NCBI GenBank assembly: GCA_945902115.1
Contig: CAMDLY010000001.1
Location: forward strand, 1-64,000
Origin: Lishizhenia tianjinensis
GTDB lineage: Bacteria; Bacteroidota; Bacteroidia; Flavobacteriales_D; Crocinitomicaceae
DNA length: 64,000 nucleotides
Direction of reading: 5' to 3'
Part shown: one piece after another, positions 35,797 through 43,176 of the stretch
How positions within the stretch are numbered: position 1 is the first letter of the stretch
Layout of the letters: each line of letters opens with the position of its first letter
Program-made: the position numbers and the translations under genes
The notes under the pieces: generated by a model
Told to the model about the DNA's origin: nothing
The model's database searches: none
The model's input: the letters and a program-made list of their open reading frames with translations, nothing else

Positions 35797-36251
35797 TGTT
35801 TTCATTTCCAATTCTTTCTTTTCCTCCGGCGAAATTAGAATTAAAAAAAGTCAACACTTCTTATAGTGTGCGCTGTTTAATCCGAAAAAAGTGGATTGTA
35901 TTAACCCCTGAAGAATGGGTAAGACAGCACCAAATAGATTACCTAATTAATTCACTTTACATTCCAATTTCCTATATCGGTGTTGAAAAAACAATTCAAT
36001 ATGGGCAGTTAAAAAAGAGATGGGATATTCTCGTTTATTCTAGATCACATGAACCGTATATGCTCATCGAATGTAAAGCAACAACTATTCCCCTAACAAA
36101 AGAAATACTCTATCAGTTACTGACATATCAATATGCTGTTAGAAGTAGTTTTATTGGAATGACTAATGGTATTGACAGCGTATATTACCAAATTAGTGCG
36201 GATAAAAAAGGCCCCCTTAAACAAGTTGATAATTTACCGAACTGGACTTAA
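35796..36251 (+). CDS. HsdR N-terminal-domain (PD-(D/E)xK-like) protein
   Basis: 151 aa. Matches the isolated type I restriction R-subunit N-terminal domain found alone in many Bacteroidota. The nuclease core is visible: WDILVYSR (catalytic Asp) followed by MLIECKA, the ExK motif, and a Gln-containing helix QLLTYQYAVRS. No helicase, HsdM or HsdS is adjacent, so this is not a restriction system; a repair or replication role is more likely but unproven. Last gene of the eleven-gene array. The stop overlaps that of the convergent gene (shared TTAA). Confidence 0.82.
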   Translation: MFSFPILSFPPAKLELKKVNTSYSVRCLIRKKWIVLTPEEWVRQHQIDYLINSLYIPISYIGVEKTIQYGQLKKRWDILVYSRSHEPYMLIECKATTIPLTKEILYQLLTYQYAVRSSFIGMTNGIDSVYYQISADKKGPLKQVDNLPNWT

Positions 36252-36799
36252 TTTTGGATATAATTCCACTCTCCGGATTTCATTCTTTTGTATTCGCGAG
36301 ATAAATAAGCTAATTGCACACGCATTCTATCCATAGACGACTCTGTTTCTGCAGTGATTTCTTGTTTGCGTAATTTCAATTGCATTTTCATAAACATAGC
36401 ATGCAATACAACTTCTACTTCGTGGTTCTTTTCTAGCTTCGATTTAATTTTAAAGGCTTGGATATCTTCATTGGCCTCTAGACAAATAGATTTGTATTTA
36501 TCATCATTCACAAGCGTAAGTAATGTATTATGAAGATAGATTAATTCGATTACAATTTCTTTGAGCTCTTCTAAATGACCAACTTTCTCAATACCCTGGT
36601 CACGCATGTCTTGGATGAAAGTACGGTAAAACTCACGTAAATCAGTCATCTTCTGATTTTCACTTGGTCCGTCACCTGTCAACAAACTAAGAACAGCTGC
36701 TTCATCGAAAGAAAACAACCTAACTATTTCCTCAATTTGATACATGAGTATAATATACTCAGCGATATTCTCTTCCTTTTTTATTTCTGGATGCAGCAT
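36248..36799 (-). CDS. DUF4924 family protein
   Basis: 183 aa, soluble and largely alpha-helical, matching the Bacteroidota-restricted DUF4924 pattern: ENIAEYIILMYQIEEIVRLF near the N-terminus, then LREFYRTFIQDM and a C-terminal MRVQLAYLSREYKRMKSGEW. No catalytic motif is visible and the role is unknown. Follows the OmpH-like gene with a 2-nt gap on the minus strand, which places it in the same operon. Confidence 0.75.
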   Translation of the reverse strand: MLHPEIKKEENIAEYIILMYQIEEIVRLFSFDEAAVLSLLTGDGPSENQKMTDLREFYRTFIQDMRDQGIEKVGHLEELKEIVIELIYLHNTLLTLVNDDKYKSICLEANEDIQAFKIKSKLEKNHEVEVVLHAMFMKMQLKLRKQEITAETESSMDRMRVQLAYLSREYKRMKSGEWNYIQN

Positions 36800-36801
36800 T
36801 A

Positions 36802-37395
36802 TTATTTATTCTTGCTTTTTTGATTTTCATTTAAAAAATTGAGAAACTCTCTTGTAACGTCCATGGATGGATTTATAAACGTAAACTGGCCTCCCTTACT
36901 GTGAGCAATCAACAAATCAATTTTATGTTTTTCAGAATACTGCTTACCCATTACTTCAATCCTTTTGTCAATTACCTCTAGTTTTTTAGCCATCTCCTCT
37001 TGAATTTTGGCTCCTTCACTTTGCTGATACTTCATAATATCTTCTTGCATTTTCTGTGCTTTTTGCTGAATTGAAACCATATCATTTTCAGATAATAAAC
37101 CTTTTTTCGCTTCACCATCTTTTTGAATAAGGTAACTCTCATATGCAGCAGTGCGACGGTCTATTTCTTTTTGAAAAGCTAATTGGCGTTGAGAAACAAT
37201 TTCATCCTGTTCCTTGTAAAATTTGAATTGAGAGCGTAAGCTATCCAACTGATAATAGGCGATTTTTAGCCCGACGGTGTCTTTGGTAACAACGTTAGGA
37301 ACGGTGTTTTTCTCTTCCTTCTTCACTTCAATAGTTTCAGCACTACAAGAGAATAATAAGGCAATAAGCACAACTAACAATCCGATTTTTTTCAT
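36802..37395 (-). CDS. OmpH/Skp-like periplasmic lipoprotein
   Basis: 197 aa from ATG 37395, which overlaps the upstream stop as ATGA and begins a lipoprotein signal (LIALLFSC lipobox, Cys about 17). The body is a long coiled coil (about 55-150) rich in Lys, Glu and Gln, ending with HKIDLLIAHSKGGQFTFINPSMDVTREF-like OmpH core (IDLLIAHSKGG seen). Skp/OmpH proteins trap unfolded outer-membrane proteins; whether this lipid-anchored form does so is inferred. In an operon with an 80-aa protein and DUF4924. Confidence 0.85.
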   Translation of the reverse strand: MKKIGLLVVLIALLFSCSAETIEVKKEEKNTVPNVVTKDTVGLKIAYYQLDSLRSQFKFYKEQDEIVSQRQLAFQKEIDRRTAAYESYLIQKDGEAKKGLLSENDMVSIQQKAQKMQEDIMKYQQSEGAKIQEEMAKKLEVIDKRIEVMGKQYSEKHKIDLLIAHSKGGQFTFINPSMDVTREFLNFLNENQKSKNK

Positions 37396-37634
37396 GTAAT
37401 ATTTTTTTGAATTTCTACCCAATCTGACCGCATCTCGAGAAACCGCTTAAACGCACTCGGTAAAAGGAAGGAGATGATTTGTTTTTCAAGTTTATCAAGG
37501 TCCTCAACTTCATCCGTTGAGATTTTATACAATTGTTCGAAGGAACCCAATTCAATCTTAACAATATATTTCTGATTGTACTGATGAATTTGTATTAAAA
37601 ATTTATCATGCGGGATTTGTTTGACTAAACGCAT
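37392..37634 (-). CDS. Small conserved-type hypothetical protein
   Basis: 80 aa, no signal or membrane segment. N-terminal half looks beta-rich (FLIQIHQYNQKYIVKIEL), the rest helical with an acidic EVEDLDKLEKQ segment. I do not recognise a family. Reality is supported by the -7 box 4 nt upstream and by the ATGA overlap with the OmpH-like lipoprotein, which it leads in the operon. Confidence 0.65.
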   Translation of the reverse strand: MRLVKQIPHDKFLIQIHQYNQKYIVKIELGSFEQLYKISTDEVEDLDKLEKQIISFLLPSAFKRFLEMRSDWVEIQKNIT

Positions 37635-37638
37635 TCTA

Positions 37639-37646
37639 CAAAAATA
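37639..37646 (-). promoter_or_regulatory. -7 promoter box TATTTTTG 4 nt before the 80-aa protein ATG
   Basis: Exact TAnnTTTG match on the minus strand in the 27-bp gap after the SiaC-like gene; predicts a leaderless transcript for the operon of three small genes. Confidence 0.55.
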
Positions 37647-37661
37647 GGGATATTAACTTAG

Positions 37662-38051
37662 TTAGACGAGCTGTACTTGCTTAATTTCTAAAATTTCAAA
37701 TGGAACTTTTAACATGTTGGCATAATCCTTACCTAATTCTTTCATGTCTTCATCCTCAACATAATAATACCATTTAATCACCGCAGATTTGCCTTGCAAT
37801 AAAAGGTCATTCAATTTGTATAAAATTTGGAGAATCTCATTACTTGAGGATGTATTCAAATAGTCGATTTGAATAATGAAAACAGTATGACTTGGCGAAT
37901 TTTTCACATATTGTGTCATCCAGTCGTTTACTTTTTCCCACAACTCCAAACTATTCTCTGGAATACACTTACCAGTAATCTCAATTGTTCCTTTTGGATT
38001 TAATAAAATCAGTGGCGTAGATTCCGTTGCTAAAATTTCTAAAACTTCCAT
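37662..38051 (-). CDS. SiaC-family (DUF1987) regulatory phosphoprotein
   Basis: 129 aa STAS-like fold. SiaC of Pseudomonas is the phospho-switch partner of the SiaA phosphatase/SiaB kinase pair. Family features: ILLNPKGTIEITGKCIPENS at the N-terminus, IDYLNTSSSNEIL with the phospho-acceptor region (Thr-Ser-Ser-Ser), and VIKWYYYVEDEDMKELG. No SiaA or SiaB homologue is in the window, so its partner is elsewhere or different. Own transcription unit; upstream TACCTTCG is a one-mismatch -7 box. Confidence 0.85.
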   Translation of the reverse strand: MEVLEILATESTPLILLNPKGTIEITGKCIPENSLELWEKVNDWMTQYVKNSPSHTVFIIQIDYLNTSSSNEILQILYKLNDLLLQGKSAVIKWYYYVEDEDMKELGKDYANMLKVPFEILEIKQVQLV

Positions 38052-38298
38052 ATTTTTTTGAGACAGCGAAGGTACTGCTAATATTGAAAAGACAAAGGCA
38101 ATTATTAATAATACGGACGAATAGTAGGTGATTTGAACGCTGAATTACTGATTATGTGGTTGTTTGACACAAAAAAAGAACTCAGAGACAAGATTTTTCG
38201 CAATTTTTCGAACTTCAGTGAAGTAAACTCAGATTTTTATTATAATTTCGATTTATTAAGTTTGATAAAATCAATATATTACAACGTTTTAAACATTT
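38052..38298. other. 247-bp AT-rich intergenic region between SiaC-like and RRM genes
   Basis: The longest non-coding gap without tRNAs. It holds the divergent promoters of both neighbours, but no exact TAnnTTTG box was found near the RRM gene start. A weak hairpin (TTGAT-AAA-ATCAA) lies near 38262-38274. A 70-codon frame beginning with TTG at 38133 looks non-coding. A long leader for the RRM gene is possible. Confidence 0.4.
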
Positions 38299-38904
38299 AT
38301 GACCAGTATTTTTGTTGCCAAATTAGATTTTGGCGTTACGAATGAACAGCTCAAGTCGCTGTTCGAGGAACACGGAAAAGTAAATAAAGCCAGTGTAGCC
38401 ACCGACAGAGAAACAGGTAAATCAAGAGGTTTTGGATTTGTAGAAATGCCTGATGCCAACGAAGCTCAGGTAGCTATACGAGCACTTGATGGGTTCCTTG
38501 TGAATGGACGGCCAATCGCAGTTAAACAGGCGGAAGACAGATCGGGCAATAAATCTATTGGCGCCTCCCCAAAACCATATGTAAATCAAGGTAATACAGG
38601 ACGTCAAGAAGATTACAACAGACCCAAACCTGATAATATTCCCCCGGCGATAACACCAGACCTTTTCCCAGCAAACCCTTTTAAAACAGATCAGCGGAAG
38701 AAAGGCAAGGTAAAAACGAAGGCAGAACTTGACGCCGAGATAAAAGCTAAGAAAATTAAGCTAGACGCACAAAATAAAAAAGCTACGAAGTATAATAAAT
38801 TTTATGACGAAGAGGACGAAGATCTTGATCCAGATTTATACTCATATCGTAAAAGAGATGACGAAGACTTTAGCGACGAAGACGAGGATGATGACGATTT
38901 ATAG
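38299..38904 (+). CDS. RNA-binding protein with one RRM and an acidic tail
   Basis: 201 aa. Residues 1-80 are an RRM: RNP2 IFVAKL near 4-9, RNP1 SRGFGFVEM near 42-50, and the final strand NGRPIAVKQAEDR. Glycine-tail bacterial RRM proteins are common; this one instead carries a Lys-rich linker (about 130-155) then a tail dense in Asp/Glu (EEDEDLDPDL and DFSDEDEDDDDL). It binds single-stranded RNA by family knowledge; the acidic tail may mimic RNA or recruit a basic partner, which is inference. Followed 33 bp later by the CCA-adding enzyme. Confidence 0.93.
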   Translation: MTSIFVAKLDFGVTNEQLKSLFEEHGKVNKASVATDRETGKSRGFGFVEMPDANEAQVAIRALDGFLVNGRPIAVKQAEDRSGNKSIGASPKPYVNQGNTGRQEDYNRPKPDNIPPAITPDLFPANPFKTDQRKKGKVKTKAELDAEIKAKKIKLDAQNKKATKYNKFYDEEDEDLDPDLYSYRKRDDEDFSDEDEDDDDL

Positions 38905-38925
38905 TCGTTAGCTTCATTAAATATT

Positions 38926-38933
38926 TAATTTTG
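38926..38933 (+). promoter_or_regulatory. -7 promoter box TAATTTTG 4 nt before the cca ATG
   Basis: Exact TAnnTTTG match between the RRM gene and the CCA-adding enzyme. The spacing predicts a leaderless mRNA. Confidence 0.55.
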
Positions 38934-38937
38934 TTGG

Positions 38938-40374
38938 ATGTTTAGTCCATACGCCGTCCATTTAAAACACCCAGTATTCAAGGTTATTTCTCAAGTAATT
39001 GAAGAAACTAATCAACCAGCTTATGTAATTGGTGGCTATGTACGTGACCTCATACTAGGGATTCCTTCCAAAGATATTGATATTGTGACAGTTGGTGATG
39101 GAACGAAATTCGCCAAGCGAGTGGCTGAGGTACTTCGCGTAAAACAGGTAACAGTATTCAAAAACTATGGCACTGCTCACTTTAGATACAAAGACATAGA
39201 AGTAGAATTTGTTGGTGCGAGGAAAGAATCTTACCACTGTGATTCTAGGAATCCAATTACGGAACTAGGAACATTACAAGATGATCAACTTAGGAGAGAT
39301 TTTACGATAAACGCACTTGCTTTAAATTTAAGTAAATCCTCATACGGCGAACTCATAGATCCATTCAACGGAATACATGACCTTGAAAAAGGGATTATAA
39401 CTACACCTACTAATCCAAATATTACCTTTAGCGATGACCCACTGCGCATGCTGCGAGCCATTAGGTTTGCTACTAGGCTAAACTTCTCAATTGATATAAA
39501 TTGTCTCGAGTCAATGAGAACTAACAGCGAACGCATTGGTATAGTCTCGAAGGAGCGAATTTCCGAGGAATTAAATAAAATGATCTTAACTGATACCCCG
39601 TCTCGCGCATTTAAATTACTAAAAAGCACCATGCTCCTTCCTCCAGTTTTTCCCGAATTATTAGAGCTTTCTGGAGTTGAAACTATAAATGGGAAAAGTC
39701 ACAAGGATAATTTTTTACATACCTTAGAAGTTCTTGACAATATTAGCCTGAACACAAATTCTCTTTGGCTTCGTTGGAGCGCTATACTGCATGATATTGC
39801 CAAACCTGCTACAAAACGTTTTGACCCAACTGTTGGATGGACATTTCATGGACACGAAGATTTAGGTGCCAGAATGGTTTCAAAAATTTTTAAGGCTATG
39901 AAATTACCCTTGGATCAAAAAATGAAATACGTTGAAAAAATGGTTAGGCTTCATCTTCGACCAATTGCTCTGGTAAAGGGTCATGTTACGGATTCTGCCA
40001 TTCGCCGTCTACTGAGTGAGGCTGGCGACGATATAGAAGATTTAATGATATTATGCAACGCCGATATCACCTCAAAAAATGAATTTAAGGTTAAGAAATA
40101 TCAGGAAAATTTTAAATTGGTATCCCAAAAATTAAAAGATGTTGAGGAAAGAGATGAAATTAGAAATTTCCAACCTCCTGTTAGTGGAGAAATGATAATG
40201 AAAACATTCAATATTGGTCCTTGTGCGGAAATTGGAAATATTAAAAGTCAAATCAAAGAAGCAATATTAGACGGACAAATTCAAAACAATTCCGAGGACG
40301 CAATAGAACTTATGCTTAAATTAGGAAAAGAACATGGATTAAAGGTTCACACACAACCTTTCGTCAAAAATTAG
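38938..40374 (+). CDS. cca: CCA tRNA nucleotidyltransferase with HD domain
   Basis: 478 aa. Head domain: YVIGGYVRDLILG (nucleotide grip) and the metal-binding DIDIVTVG; then RRDFTINALALN and DPLRMLRAIRFATRL that bind the tRNA and nucleotide. An HD domain follows near residue 260-380 (WSAILHDIAKP, HGHEDLGARM), as in many bacterial family II enzymes. It may add the whole CCA end or the final A only; the sequence does not settle that. None of the four tRNA genes in the window encodes CCA, which fits a need for it. Confidence 0.95.
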   Translation: MFSPYAVHLKHPVFKVISQVIEETNQPAYVIGGYVRDLILGIPSKDIDIVTVGDGTKFAKRVAEVLRVKQVTVFKNYGTAHFRYKDIEVEFVGARKESYHCDSRNPITELGTLQDDQLRRDFTINALALNLSKSSYGELIDPFNGIHDLEKGIITTPTNPNITFSDDPLRMLRAIRFATRLNFSIDINCLESMRTNSERIGIVSKERISEELNKMILTDTPSRAFKLLKSTMLLPPVFPELLELSGVETINGKSHKDNFLHTLEVLDNISLNTNSLWLRWSAILHDIAKPATKRFDPTVGWTFHGHEDLGARMVSKIFKAMKLPLDQKMKYVEKMVRLHLRPIALVKGHVTDSAIRRLLSEAGDDIEDLMILCNADITSKNEFKVKKYQENFKLVSQKLKDVEERDEIRNFQPPVSGEMIMKTFNIGPCAEIGNIKSQIKEAILDGQIQNNSEDAIELMLKLGKEHGLKVHTQPFVKN

Positions 40375-40406
40375 TTTGTACATTTACAATTAGTTGATTT
40401 TTACCT

Positions 40407-40985
40407 ATGCCAGGACTCAAATTTAGAATACTTCTTGACTCAGAGAAAAATGAAGAAATCTTTAGAGATATTCTAATTCGTGACACGGATAACTTCGAGT
40501 CATTGTTTCGTGCTATAATTGATGCCTTTAAATTCAATGGGAATCAAATGGCATCTTTTTATGTTTCGAATGATGAATGGGATAAAGGACACGAAATAAG
40601 CCTAATGGATATGTCCTACGAGGACGATAGTGTGGATTCGCTTCCGGGAGTCATGAGAGATGCACAAATTAAAGATTTTTTAGAAGAACCTGATCAAAAA
40701 TTCATTTTGGTTTACGACTTCATCAAGATGTGGATTTTTCTCGTTGAATTAATTGGGTTTGACAAATCAGAGCCGGAAACGCCGGAATTATTGCTATCAA
40801 TTGGCAATCCGCCCCTTGAAAGTTCAAAGGAACTGCTGGATGACTCGATTTTTGCCAATAATGAGGGGGGTATTGATGGATTGTCGGAGGAAGACGAAGA
40901 CGAAGACGAACTCGGACTCAATGAATTTGATGACGGCTATTCTGACGATGATTTAACGGACTATAACGAAGAATTTTATTCTTAA
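40407..40985 (+). CDS. pRiA4b ORF-3/IS1096 TnpR-passenger family protein
   Basis: 192 aa. Residues 1-130 match the pRiA4b ORF-3-like pattern: FRILLDSEKNEEIFRDI, the FHxAI-like FRAIIDAFKF, FYVSNDEWDKG, and FILVYDF. The family name comes from mobile elements but chromosomal copies in Bacteroidota are common and no transposase or repeat is near. The last ~45 residues are strongly acidic (SEEDEDEDELG, DDGYSDDDLTDYNEE). Function unknown. First of a tight trio with a methyltransferase (5-bp gap) and an FKBP. Confidence 0.8.
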   Translation: MPGLKFRILLDSEKNEEIFRDILIRDTDNFESLFRAIIDAFKFNGNQMASFYVSNDEWDKGHEISLMDMSYEDDSVDSLPGVMRDAQIKDFLEEPDQKFILVYDFIKMWIFLVELIGFDKSEPETPELLLSIGNPPLESSKELLDDSIFANNEGGIDGLSEEDEDEDELGLNEFDDGYSDDDLTDYNEEFYS

Positions 40986-40990
40986 GATTT

Positions 40991-41692
40991 ATGAAGGGAG
41001 ATCCTATTGGCAAGGCAATTCTTGACTTTTCTAAAACACGAAAACCCGCAGATATAATTGTTCATTCGGACCTTTGTGACGATGATATTATACCTCTTGA
41101 AGTGCTTTTTCGCTCGTATGAGGAAATGCCCGATTTAGAAAAAACAGCACTTTCACTATGTAAAGGCTCAATTTTAGATGTTGGTGCGGGTACAGGTGTA
41201 CATGCCTCGTGGTTAGAATCAAAGGGATATGATGTAGTAGTTTTAGAATCAAGTCCCGGAGCCGCAGCCTACCTGAAAGAGCAAAATCTCAATACCATTG
41301 AATGTTTTTTTGAAGAAATCAATATCGGCAAAAAGTTCGATACGATATTGATGTTGATGAATGGCATTGGTATCGCGAAAAAATTATCTAACCTAGAAGC
41401 ATTTTTAAAAAAGGTACAATCTATAGTTAATCCGGGGGGACAACTTATTTTCGACTCTTCCGATGTTCGTTATCTCTATGAAGATGAAGATGGTTCCATG
41501 CTGATAGACTTAAATGCCGAATACTACGGTAACTTCAAATTTCAAATGGAATTTAAAAAAGAAATTGGCGAGTGGTTTGAATGGTTGTATGTCGACTACG
41601 ATACCTTTCATGGAGTAGCAAAAAAGATTGGTGCGAACTGCGAAAGAATCATGGAATACGATAATCATTACTTAGCAAAAGTCAGTTTTTAA
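40991..41692 (+). CDS. Class I SAM-dependent methyltransferase
   Basis: 233 aa Rossmann methyltransferase. Motif I SILDVGAGTGVHASWLESKGY near residue 57 (18-residue core seen), the acidic end of strand 2 DVVVLESS, and motif IV/post-I around FDTILMLMNGIGI. The ILMLMNGIG motif and length resemble small-molecule or lipid-type methylases, but the substrate cannot be read. Sits between the pRiA4b-type gene and the FKBP gene with gaps of 5 and 4 bp, so they are cotranscribed. Confidence 0.85.
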   Translation: MKGDPIGKAILDFSKTRKPADIIVHSDLCDDDIIPLEVLFRSYEEMPDLEKTALSLCKGSILDVGAGTGVHASWLESKGYDVVVLESSPGAAAYLKEQNLNTIECFFEEINIGKKFDTILMLMNGIGIAKKLSNLEAFLKKVQSIVNPGGQLIFDSSDVRYLYEDEDGSMLIDLNAEYYGNFKFQMEFKKEIGEWFEWLYVDYDTFHGVAKKIGANCERIMEYDNHYLAKVSF

Positions 41693-41696
41693 GATT

Positions 41697-42137
41697 ATGC
41701 GCGGTTTGCCCTATTTATTTTTACTAATAGTTTTTTCCTGCAGTACATACGCCGAAGAAGAACTAGAAGGATTCGATAATCAGATAAAATCATACGTGAA
41801 AGACAAAAAAATCACCTTTTCCAAAACTGAGGAGGGAGTCTACTACAACATAAAACAACAAGGAATTGGTCGGAAAATTATATATGGCGACAGTGTTCTT
41901 ATTTCCTACAAAGGAGTATTGTTGGATGGAACTTTAGTAGATGAGCAAAAAAAACCAATTTGGTTTGCCGTTAAAGATCTGATTGCAGGTTGGAAGTATA
42001 CACTCACCTTGATAAATAAAAATTCAGTAATAGAATTGATAATTCCCCCTCAATTAGGATACGGAGATCATAAATTACAAAAAATACCAAAGAATTCCAT
42101 TTTATTTTATGAAGTAAAAGTCGTTGATATTCACTGA
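41697..42137 (+). CDS. FKBP-type peptidyl-prolyl isomerase lipoprotein
   Basis: 146 aa with a lipobox (LIVFSC, Cys about 15), so anchored to a periplasmic membrane face. The FKBP core is recognisable: GVYYNIKQQGIG, DSVLISYKGVLLDGTLVD, GWKYTLTLINKNSVIELIIPP, LGYGD and FYEVKVVDI. Some active-site aromatics (for instance the FDSS motif) differ from human FKBP12. A folding helper for exported proteins is the likely job. Confidence 0.87.
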   Translation: MRGLPYLFLLIVFSCSTYAEEELEGFDNQIKSYVKDKKITFSKTEEGVYYNIKQQGIGRKIIYGDSVLISYKGVLLDGTLVDEQKKPIWFAVKDLIAGWKYTLTLINKNSVIELIIPPQLGYGDHKLQKIPKNSILFYEVKVVDIH

Positions 42138-42185
42138 AATCAATCTGCTTTTGCTATTTTTACACCAAAATTAAGAACAATCTCT

Positions 42186-43064
42186 ATGAGCGTACTGGTA
42201 AATAAAAACTCAAAAGTAATCGTGCAAGGTTTCACAGGAAGTGAAGGAACATTTCATGCAGGTCAAATGATAGAATTTGGAACAAATGTCGTGGGTGGTG
42301 TCACTCCCGGAAAAGGTGGAAGTACACATTTAGACCGTCCTGTATTCAATACTGTATCTGATGCTGTTGCTTCTACAGGTGCCGATGTAACCATTATTTT
42401 TGTTCCACCAGCTTTCGCTGCCGACGCCATCATGGAAGCTGCTGAGGCAGGCATAAAAGTTATTGTTTGTATTACAGAAGGAATTCCAGTAAACGACATG
42501 ATTAAGGCAAAAGAATATATCAAAGGTTTCGCCTGTCGTTTGATCGGACCAAATTGCCCAGGAATTATTACAGCTGGGGAAGCGAAAGTGGGTATCATGC
42601 CGGGTTTTGTTTTTAAGAAAGGTAAAATTGGTATTGTATCCAAGTCAGGTACATTAACTTATGAAGCGGCTGACCAAGTTGCAAAAGCAGGATTAGGAAT
42701 TACCACGGCTATAGGCATTGGAGGTGATCCAATAATAGGAACGACAACTAAAGAGGCCGTAGAACTTTTGATGAATGATCCAGAAACTGAAGGTATTGTA
42801 ATGATCGGAGAAATTGGAGGAAGCCTTGAGGCCATCGCTGCTAGATGGATTAAAGAAAATGGAACAAAACCTGTTGTCGGCTTCATCGCTGGAGAAACAG
42901 CACCCAAAGGAAGAACGATGGGGCACGCTGGTGCAATTGTTGGAGGAGATGATGATACAGCAGAGGCCAAAAAACGTATCATGAGAGAATGTGGAATTCA
43001 TGTTGTAGATTCTCCTGCGCAAATTGGCGCTAAAATGGCTGAAGTTCTTGGCGTTACCGTATAA
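42186..43064 (+). CDS. sucD: Succinate-CoA ligase, alpha subunit
   Basis: 292 aa. With SucC it converts succinyl-CoA to succinate and makes GTP or ATP in the citric acid cycle. CoA-binding Rossmann half: [18 protein letters not shown] and GVTPGKGG; ligase half with [11 protein letters not shown] and GIGGDPIIG; the phosphorylated catalytic His sits in [12 protein letters not shown] near residue 243. sucC is not in the window, so the subunits are split in this genome. The upstream sequence has a one-mismatch -7 box (TATTTTTA). Confidence 0.97.
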   Translation: MSVLVNKNSKVIVQGFTGSEGTFHAGQMIEFGTNVVGGVTPGKGGSTHLDRPVFNTVSDAVASTGADVTIIFVPPAFAADAIMEAAEAGIKVIVCITEGIPVNDMIKAKEYIKGFACRLIGPNCPGIITAGEAKVGIMPGFVFKKGKIGIVSKSGTLTYEAADQVAKAGLGITTAIGIGGDPIIGTTTKEAVELLMNDPETEGIVMIGEIGGSLEAIAARWIKENGTKPVVGFIAGETAPKGRTMGHAGAIVGGDDDTAEAKKRIMRECGIHVVDSPAQIGAKMAEVLGVTV

Positions 43065-43176
43065 TCAAGCATTTCATTTAAGGCACTCAGTAATGTGGCT
43101 TTTTCATGACTAACCTACGCTTAACTAAACGTTAGGAAAAGTCTATTTATTTAGCTCACCTGAAGGGCAATATGAG

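Noticed and set aside
35796..36251. Possible type I restriction-modification system
   Set aside because: Only the HsdR N-terminal domain is present; no helicase, methylase or specificity subunit in the window.
38133..38345. 70-codon frame starting with TTG between the SiaC-like and RRM genes
   Set aside because: Overlaps the RRM gene start in another frame, starts with TTG, has no promoter box or recognisable composition; most of it is AT-rich leader.
40712..40921. Minus-strand serine-rich frame antisense to the acidic tail of the pRiA4b-type protein
   Set aside because: Direct complement of Glu/Asp codon runs; low-complexity shadow frame.
40407..40985. Possible mobile element because the pRiA4b/IS1096 passenger family name suggests one
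   Set aside because: No transposase, inverted repeats or target duplication nearby, and the gene sits in a tight operon with housekeeping genes.
42263..43022. Several long frames antisense to sucD
   Set aside because: Arise from the codon bias of a strongly conserved gene; no independent support.
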